In this document: one piece after another, positions 59,392 through 64,000 of the stretch
Numbering within the stretch: the first letter of the stretch is position 1
How the letters are laid out: each line of letters starts with the position of its first letter
The notes under the pieces: generated by a model
The model's database searches: none
Told to the model about the DNA's origin: nothing
The model's input: only the letters and a program-made list of their open reading frames with translations
Translations under genes and position numbers: made by a program
Assembly (NCBI GenBank): GCA_937997955.1
Contig: CALLDR010000163.1
Location: 1-64,000 of the forward strand
From: an uncultured Emergencia sp.
Lineage (GTDB): Bacteria; Bacillota; Clostridia; Peptostreptococcales; Anaerovoracaceae
Direction: 5' to 3'
DNA: 64,000 nucleotides

Positions 59392-60096
59392 TCAGCGTAT
59401 GGGCTCCTTCGCAGGTGTTCCCGCCTTTCTCGGATATTTCGCGGGAGTTTCCTTTATTTTTTCAATGACCGCTATGTTATGGGCGTAGCCGTCCAGGTCC
59501 ACGGACTGTATCCTGTCGACCCTGCCGCCCAGGATCTTAATGGCTTTGGCCGCCTCCTTGACTTCCTTCTCAGCGTCAGGTCCTTTGTAGGCCAGCAGGT
59601 ATCCGCCGGTTCTGACAAAGGGCAGGCAGTACTCGGCCAGAACCGCCAGATTCGCTACGGCCCGGCTGACGCACAGATCAAAGGACTGGCGGCAGGCTTT
59701 GTTCTTTGCCAGCTCCTCCGCCCTGCCGTGCACTGTGACTACATTGGCTATGCCGGCCTCCTGGGTCAGCGCGTCGATGACCCGCAGCCGCTTGTTCAGG
59801 GAATCCGCCAGAAGAAATTCCTTTTCAGGACTGACAATGGCCAGCGGCACGCCCGGAAATCCGGCGCCCGTACCCACGTCTATGATCTTTTTGGCCCTCC
59901 TGTATTCATCAAAGGGCGCGCAGAGCACCGAATCTACAAAGTGCTTCTGTATAAAATCGGCCTCGTCGGTGATGGCAGTCAGATTGATCTTCTCATTCCA
60001 CTGCAGGACGCCCTTCATATAGGAAGCAAACTGCTCCTCCATCTTCTGGGTCAGAGGTATTTCCATATGCGCGAAGGCATTTCTCAACTGTTCCAT
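59392..60096 (-). CDS. rsmG: 16S rRNA 7-methylguanosine-527 methyltransferase
   Basis: SAM-dependent methyltransferase (GidB), 234 residues; motif VGTGAGFPGVPLAIV, HGRAEELAK and CVSRAVANLAVLAEYCLPF. Loss gives low-level streptomycin resistance. The last 15 residues are a Pro/Ala/Lys-rich extension. Ten bp after mnmG. Confidence 0.96.
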   Translation of the reverse strand: MEQLRNAFAHMEIPLTQKMEEQFASYMKGVLQWNEKINLTAITDEADFIQKHFVDSVLCAPFDEYRRAKKIIDVGTGAGFPGVPLAIVSPEKEFLLADSLNKRLRVIDALTQEAGIANVVTVHGRAEELAKNKACRQSFDLCVSRAVANLAVLAEYCLPFVRTGGYLLAYKGPDAEKEVKEAAKAIKILGGRVDRIQSVDLDGYAHNIAVIEKIKETPAKYPRKAGTPAKEPIR

Positions 60097-60105
60097 ATAA
60101 CCGCC

Positions 60106-61983
60106 CTATTTCTTTCTCCTTGTCTTTTCCAGATAGATCATCAAAACGTTGATATCCGCAGGTGAAACGCCGGAAATCCGCGACGCCTGACCCATGGAAC
60201 GGGGACGTATCTGGTTCAGCTTCTGCATGGCTTCGATGCGCAGGCCTTCGATGGCGCTGTAATCCAGATCCTCATCAAGCTGCTTGGTTTCCAGTTTCTT
60301 GAAGCGCTCGATCTGGGCCAGCTGCTTGGTGATGTAACCGGCGTACTTGATCTGCACCTCCAGCTGATTTTCCTCGTGGGAGGACAGCTGCCCCCGCTCC
60401 CGGTCTATGGCCAGGAGATTTTCGTAGGTTACCTCGGGCCTCTTTAGCAGCTCGGCCAGGGTCGCTCTGTTCTGCAGCGGCGCGCTGCCGATGCTTTCCA
60501 GATATTCGTTGGCTTTTCCTGGATAAACATAGGTATTTTCCAGTCTTTTCTTTTCTGCTTCCACCCGTTCCTTCTTGGCGAGAAACCTATCATATCTTTC
60601 CTGATCAGCCAGTCCAATCCTGTAAGATTTTTCCGTTAAACGCATGTCCGCGTTATCTTGCCTCAGAACCAGCCTATATTCCGCTCTGCTGGTCATAATT
60701 CTGTAAGGCTCATTAGTACCTTTTGTGACCAGATCGTCGATGAGAACGCCAATATAAGCCTCACTTCTGTCCAGAACAAATGGTTCTTTTCCATTTATTA
60801 ACAGAGATGCATTGATTCCCGCCATCAATCCCTGGGCCGCCGCTTCCTCATATCCGGAACTTCCGTTAAACTGTCCCGCGCAAAATAAATTCTTAATATA
60901 CCTGTTTTCTAAATTGGTTTTCAGATCCAACGGATCTATGCAATCATACTCTATAGCATAAGCAGGTCGTGTGATAACAATATTTTCAAGTCCAGGTATA
61001 GTATGATAAAATTCTAATTGCACATCTTCAGGTAAACTTGATGACATACCTTGGATATACATTTCCTCAGTATCAAGACCTTCTGGTTCTACAAATAATT
61101 GATGTCTTTTTTTATCAGCGAATCTATTTACTTTATCTTCGATAGATGGACAATATCTTGGTCCTATTCCTTCTATTTGTCCTCCAAACAATGCAGATCT
61201 ATGAAAGTTATTTCTTATCACTGTATGTGTTTCTTCATTTGTATAAGTTAACCAACAAGAAATCTGATCCTTTTCTAATCTATCATTCATAAATGAAAAA
61301 GGTACTATTTTCTTATCACCCTTTTGTTCTGACATTTTGCTGTAATCAAAGGTAGACGCCAATGCCCTCGCCGGCGTTCCCGTCTTAAATCTCCGCAGCC
61401 TCATACCATGCTTCCGCAGATTATCCGCCAGCTGCACAGACGGCGCAAGACCGTTGGGGCCGCTGGAAAAACAGCTGTCTCCGATGAAGATCTTGCCCCG
61501 GAGAAAGGTTCCGGTAGCCAAAATCACAGCTTTCGCCTTATACCAGGCGTGGGTCATGGTCACAACCCCTCGGACCTGCCCGTCCTCGACGACCAGATCC
61601 ACCACTTCCGCCTGCTTCATATCCAGGTTCGGCTGTTTTTCAATGGTCTTCTTCATCTCCGTATGATATTTGTGCTTATCGGCCTGGGCCCGCAGAGAAT
61701 GAACCGCCGGTCCCTTTGCCGTGTTCAGCATTCTGCTTTGAATGAAGGTCTTGTCGATGTTCTTTCCCATCTCGCCGCCCAGGGCGTCGATTTCCCTGAC
61801 CAGATGCCCTTTGCCGGTTCCTCCGATGGAAGGATTGCAGGGCATCATGGCGATGGCTTCCAGATTGATGGAAAAGAGCAGCGTCTTATTTCCCATCCTG
61901 GCCGCCGCCAGAGCCGCCTCACAGCCGGCATGGCCCGCGCCTACCACGATGATGTCATATTCACCCATTAAAATATGTTCCAT
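60106..61983 (-). CDS. mnmG: tRNA uridine-34 carboxymethylaminomethyl synthesis protein MnmG (GidA)
   Basis: FAD protein that works with MnmE to modify U34 of tRNAs. FAD site DIIVVGAGHAGCEAALAAARMG, SIGGTGKGHLVREIDALGGEMG, the segment FSSGPNGLAPSVQL, and a C-terminal domain GLRIEAMQKLNQIRPRSMGQASRISGVSPADI. 625 residues from the ATG at 61983, after AGGG. Part of the gene (60590-61350) is strongly AT-rich compared with both ends, though the protein is normal. Confidence 0.97.
   Translation of the reverse strand: MEHILMGEYDIIVVGAGHAGCEAALAAARMGNKTLLFSINLEAIAMMPCNPSIGGTGKGHLVREIDALGGEMGKNIDKTFIQSRMLNTAKGPAVHSLRAQADKHKYHTEMKKTIEKQPNLDMKQAEVVDLVVEDGQVRGVVTMTHAWYKAKAVILATGTFLRGKIFIGDSCFSSGPNGLAPSVQLADNLRKHGMRLRRFKTGTPARALASTFDYSKMSEQKGDKKIVPFSFMNDRLEKDQISCWLTYTNEETHTVIRNNFHRSALFGGQIEGIGPRYCPSIEDKVNRFADKKRHQLFVEPEGLDTEEMYIQGMSSSLPEDVQLEFYHTIPGLENIVITRPAYAIEYDCIDPLDLKTNLENRYIKNLFCAGQFNGSSGYEEAAAQGLMAGINASLLINGKEPFVLDRSEAYIGVLIDDLVTKGTNEPYRIMTSRAEYRLVLRQDNADMRLTEKSYRIGLADQERYDRFLAKKERVEAEKKRLENTYVYPGKANEYLESIGSAPLQNRATLAELLKRPEVTYENLLAIDRERGQLSSHEENQLEVQIKYAGYITKQLAQIERFKKLETKQLDEDLDYSAIEGLRIEAMQKLNQIRPRSMGQASRISGVSPADINVLMIYLEKTRRKK
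60590..61350 (-). other. AT-rich mosaic segment inside mnmG
   Basis: By hand count GC is 71 of 240 (30%) at 61081-61320, against 32 of 60 at 61381-61440. The right border near 61350 is sharp, the left one more gradual. The reading frame and protein motifs continue unbroken. Homologous recombination with DNA from a low-GC relative is likely. Confidence 0.75.
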
Positions 61984-61991
61984 ACGTTTCC

Positions 61992-63362
61992 CTACTTTCC
62001 TAAGCAAAATCGTGAAAATACTTCGTTGATAATATCGTCCTGCACGGTTTCTCCGATGATCTCTCCCAGCCGTTCATAACAGCTGTTGACGTCGATCTCG
62101 ATAAATTCCAGGGCTTCTTTTCGCGCCGTCATGGACATGCCGTCCTTTGCCGACTGCAGCGCCTTTTCCAGAAGATCCTGATGCCGGGCGCTGGTCACCA
62201 TGACGCTTTCTCTCTGGCTGACCCTTCCGCCGTACACCATGGATACCACCTGATCCTCGATCAAAGAGATTCCGTCCCGGGTCTCCATGGACGTCTCAAT
62301 GACCCGGACGCCGGGCATCAGCTCCTCTATATCTGTTCTTTTGAGAACCGGCCGCAGGTCGATCTTGTTGAAGACGGCGATGGTCTTTTCCGGATTGATC
62401 AGCTCCATGATCTCCCGGTCCTCCTCTTCCAGAGGCCTGCTGGAATCCAGAATGAAAATGACCAAATCCGCCTGATTAAAGGAAGCCTTTGATCTCTCGA
62501 TGCCGATCTTTTCGATCACGTCGTCGGTATGGCGGATGCCCGCCGTATCGGTCAGCCGGACCGGTATCCCTTTGATGCTCAAATGCTCCTCTATGGTGTC
62601 TCTGGTGGTGCCCGGTATATCGGTAACGATAGCCCTGGCGTCACCCAGAAGGCTGTTCATCAGGGACGACTTTCCCACGTTGGGCTTACCGATGATGGCA
62701 ACGGCGAGGCCGTCCTGCAGGATACGGCCGGTTGAAGCGCTGGAAAGCAGGGTCTCTATGCTGTCCTGTACCTGCTTCAGGTCTGCTTCCAGCTTATCAT
62801 AGGTGATCTCCTCTATATCCTCATCGGGATAATCTATGTTGACCGCGATATTCACCAGAATATCGACGAGTTCTTTTCTGATGCTCCTGATCCTCTGGGA
62901 AAAATGTCCGTCCAGCTGGGACATAGCCACGTCAAAGGTCTTGTCCGTCTTTGCCCGTATCAGATCGATGACGGCCTCAGCCTGGGTCAGATCCAGCCGC
63001 CCGTTTAAAAAGGCGCGCTTTGTAAATTCCCCTGGGTCAGCCATTCTCGCTCCCTGCCGCAGAACCAGCTGCAGGGTCTGTCTCAGCGGGATCATGCCGC
63101 CGTGGCAGTTGATCTCAACCACGTCCTCCACTGTATAGGTCTTAGGCCCCTTCATATAGACGCAGAGTACCTCGTCTATCTTTCGGCCGTCCTCAGGATC
63201 GACGACAGTTCCGTATGTCATTCTCCGGCTTTCCGCAGGTTTTCCGTTGGCGGGAACAAATACCCGGTCCATGACTTCCTTTGCCCGCTCGCCGCTGATC
63301 CTGATGATTCCGATTCCTCCTTCGCCGGGAGGGGTTGCAATTGCAGCAATAGTATCTTCCAT
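61992..63362 (-). CDS. mnmE: tRNA modification GTPase MnmE (TrmE)
   Basis: 456 residues: N-terminal folate-binding domain (DTIAAIATPPGEGGIGIIRISG), helical domain, and Ras-like G domain with GKPNVGKSS, DIPGTTRDT, DTAG and NKID, ending in the catalytic C(L)GK motif FCLGK. Acts in complex with MnmG. Start ATG 63362 has GGGGAG six bases upstream; the longer frame is unconserved. Preceded by a terminator-like hairpin. Confidence 0.97.
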   Translation of the reverse strand: MEDTIAAIATPPGEGGIGIIRISGERAKEVMDRVFVPANGKPAESRRMTYGTVVDPEDGRKIDEVLCVYMKGPKTYTVEDVVEINCHGGMIPLRQTLQLVLRQGARMADPGEFTKRAFLNGRLDLTQAEAVIDLIRAKTDKTFDVAMSQLDGHFSQRIRSIRKELVDILVNIAVNIDYPDEDIEEITYDKLEADLKQVQDSIETLLSSASTGRILQDGLAVAIIGKPNVGKSSLMNSLLGDARAIVTDIPGTTRDTIEEHLSIKGIPVRLTDTAGIRHTDDVIEKIGIERSKASFNQADLVIFILDSSRPLEEEDREIMELINPEKTIAVFNKIDLRPVLKRTDIEELMPGVRVIETSMETRDGISLIEDQVVSMVYGGRVSQRESVMVTSARHQDLLEKALQSAKDGMSMTARKEALEFIEIDVNSCYERLGEIIGETVQDDIINEVFSRFCLGK

Positions 63363-63400
63363 GACGGTCTCCCCAAACTTCCTTATAAGCAATTGACTGT

Positions 63401-63430
63401 AAACAATAAAAGCCCGCTTCCTATGCGGGC
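63401..63430 (-). terminator. Terminator between jag and mnmE
   Basis: GCCCGC/GCGGGC (63430-63425, 63417-63412 on the minus strand) and TTTTATTGTTT. A second, longer hairpin without T run lies at 63479-63504, close to the jag stop. It may end the dnaA-side rpmH-rnpA-yidC-jag operon. Confidence 0.8.
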
Positions 63431-63522
63431 ATAACAAACACCGGATGTCACCCGCGTTTGCTGCAAGCGTCCGCTTCGTTCCTGGCAAGCAGGCTTGCCG
63501 GGAACTGGGCTTCGCTTTAAAA

Positions 63523-64000
63523 TTACTTCAGCTCTATGATAACTCTTCTGTAAGGGTCCTGTCCCTCGCTTCTGGTCGTGACCCTGGAATTGCTCTGAAG
63601 AGTCGCGTGAATCACCTTACGTTCATAAGGATTCATTGGCTCAAGTCTTACACTTCTCTTTGTTTTTACGACTTTATCTGCAAGCCGGTTGGCCAGCTTT
63701 TCCAGAGTCTTTTCTCTCTTGGCGCGATAATTCTCGGCGTCGACGACAACTCTGGTATACTTCTCATTGTCCTTATTTACGACGAGGCTGGTCAGATACT
63801 GAATAGCGTCCAGAGTCTGTCCTCTCTTTCCGATCACAGTGCCGGAATCCTTGCCGGAAATATTGACAAATACGTTTTCCGCGTTGGCCTTGGCTGAAAT
63901 CTTGATCTCCAGCCCCATCTGCTCTGTCACTTCCGCGAGGAAAGCGACGGCAGGATGCTCAGGCGCAGGTTCCAGATCGGTGAATTCAGCTTCCAGAGAG
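63523..64000 (-). CDS. jag: RNA-binding protein Jag/EloR (KhpB), partial at the window edge
   Basis: The 3' part of the gene, running out of the window. KH domain with the GKRGQTLDAIQYLTSLVVNKDNE signature and R3H domain (RLEPMNPYERKVIHATLQ) at the C-terminus. KhpB/EloR binds RNA and controls cell elongation with KhpA. The codons from 64000 to 63931 are still open (Glu/Pro/Ala-rich linker), so the start lies outside. yidC and rnpA probably follow to the right. Confidence 0.95.
   Translation of the reverse strand, partial: SLEAEFTDLEPAPEHPAVAFLAEVTEQMGLEIKISAKANAENVFVNISGKDSGTVIGKRGQTLDAIQYLTSLVVNKDNEKYTRVVVDAENYRAKREKTLEKLANRLADKVVKTKRSVRLEPMNPYERKVIHATLQSNSRVTTRSEGQDPYRRVIIELK

Overview
Origin-proximal chromosome segment of an anaerobic, spore-forming, moderately high-GC member of the Clostridia (Bacillota). 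The order jag, mnmE, mnmG, rsmG, noc, soj/parA, spo0J/parB, then gdpP, rplI, dnaB is the classical Gram-positive block just left of dnaA/oriC. spmA, spmB, yabP and yabQ point to endospores, and an oxygen-sensitive [FeFe] hydrogenase-type protein points to strict anaerobiosis. Overall relatedness to the Eubacteriales/Anaerovoracaceae area is inference. Almost all genes lie on the minus strand. No rRNA, tRNA, CRISPR array, IS element or prophage was seen.

Layout: (1) 0.3-7.1 kb, an F-type ATP synthase operon (atpB-E-F-H-A-G-D-C) with an attenuator-like leader, a long Ala/Gln-rich tail on beta and an epsilon that lacks its C-terminal domain. (2) 7.1-10.6 kb, rlmH, walJ, rnhA and a CofE-like protein, with a two-copy 62-bp tandem repeat. 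(3) 10.7-18.1 kb, small-metabolite genes: a MerR regulator facing an aldo/keto reductase, a DDAH-like hydrolase with a frameshifted arginine/ornithine-type antiporter, a second aldo/keto reductase, and a DeoR regulator with GAPDH. (4) 18.2-18.5 kb, a phased array of palindromic elements. (5) 18.6-31.8 kb, genes for using murein stem peptides and D-amino acids: dapF, lysA, LD-carboxypeptidase, spmAB, a VanX-like dipeptidase, M19 dipeptidase, M20 peptidase, alr, dppA and a sigma-54 activator. Four GG-N10-GC (-24/-12) promoters sit in front of its transcription units. This is the strongest candidate for a coherent, little-described system here. (6) 32-35.6 kb, an XRE regulator, 5-formyl-THF cyclo-ligase, a 960-bp intergenic region with a second kind of phased element, and the [FeFe] hydrogenase-type protein. 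(7) 35.7-46.4 kb, TetR plus an RND exporter with an unusual coiled-coil insertion, a cysteine-desulfurase-like enzyme, membrane proteins, aroB, an acetyltransferase and an LTA-synthase-like sulfatase. (8) 46.4-64 kb, rsmA, rnmV, divIC, yabQ, yabP, an M23 peptidase, a DnaD protein fused to a truncated helicase-loader N-terminus, dnaB, rplI, a soluble gdpP, a SprT-like protein, parB/parA/noc with parS and Noc sites, rsmG, mnmG (carrying an AT-rich mosaic segment), mnmE and a partial jag.

How the genes work together: region 5 could take murein tetra- and pentapeptides down to D-Ala, L-Ala, D-Glu and DAP, racemise alanine and convert DAP to lysine, under one sigma-54 activator encoded in the same block. 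Region 8 couples replication initiation, helicase loading and chromosome segregation. All coordinates and motifs were read by eye. Family names rest on motif recognition, not on a database search.
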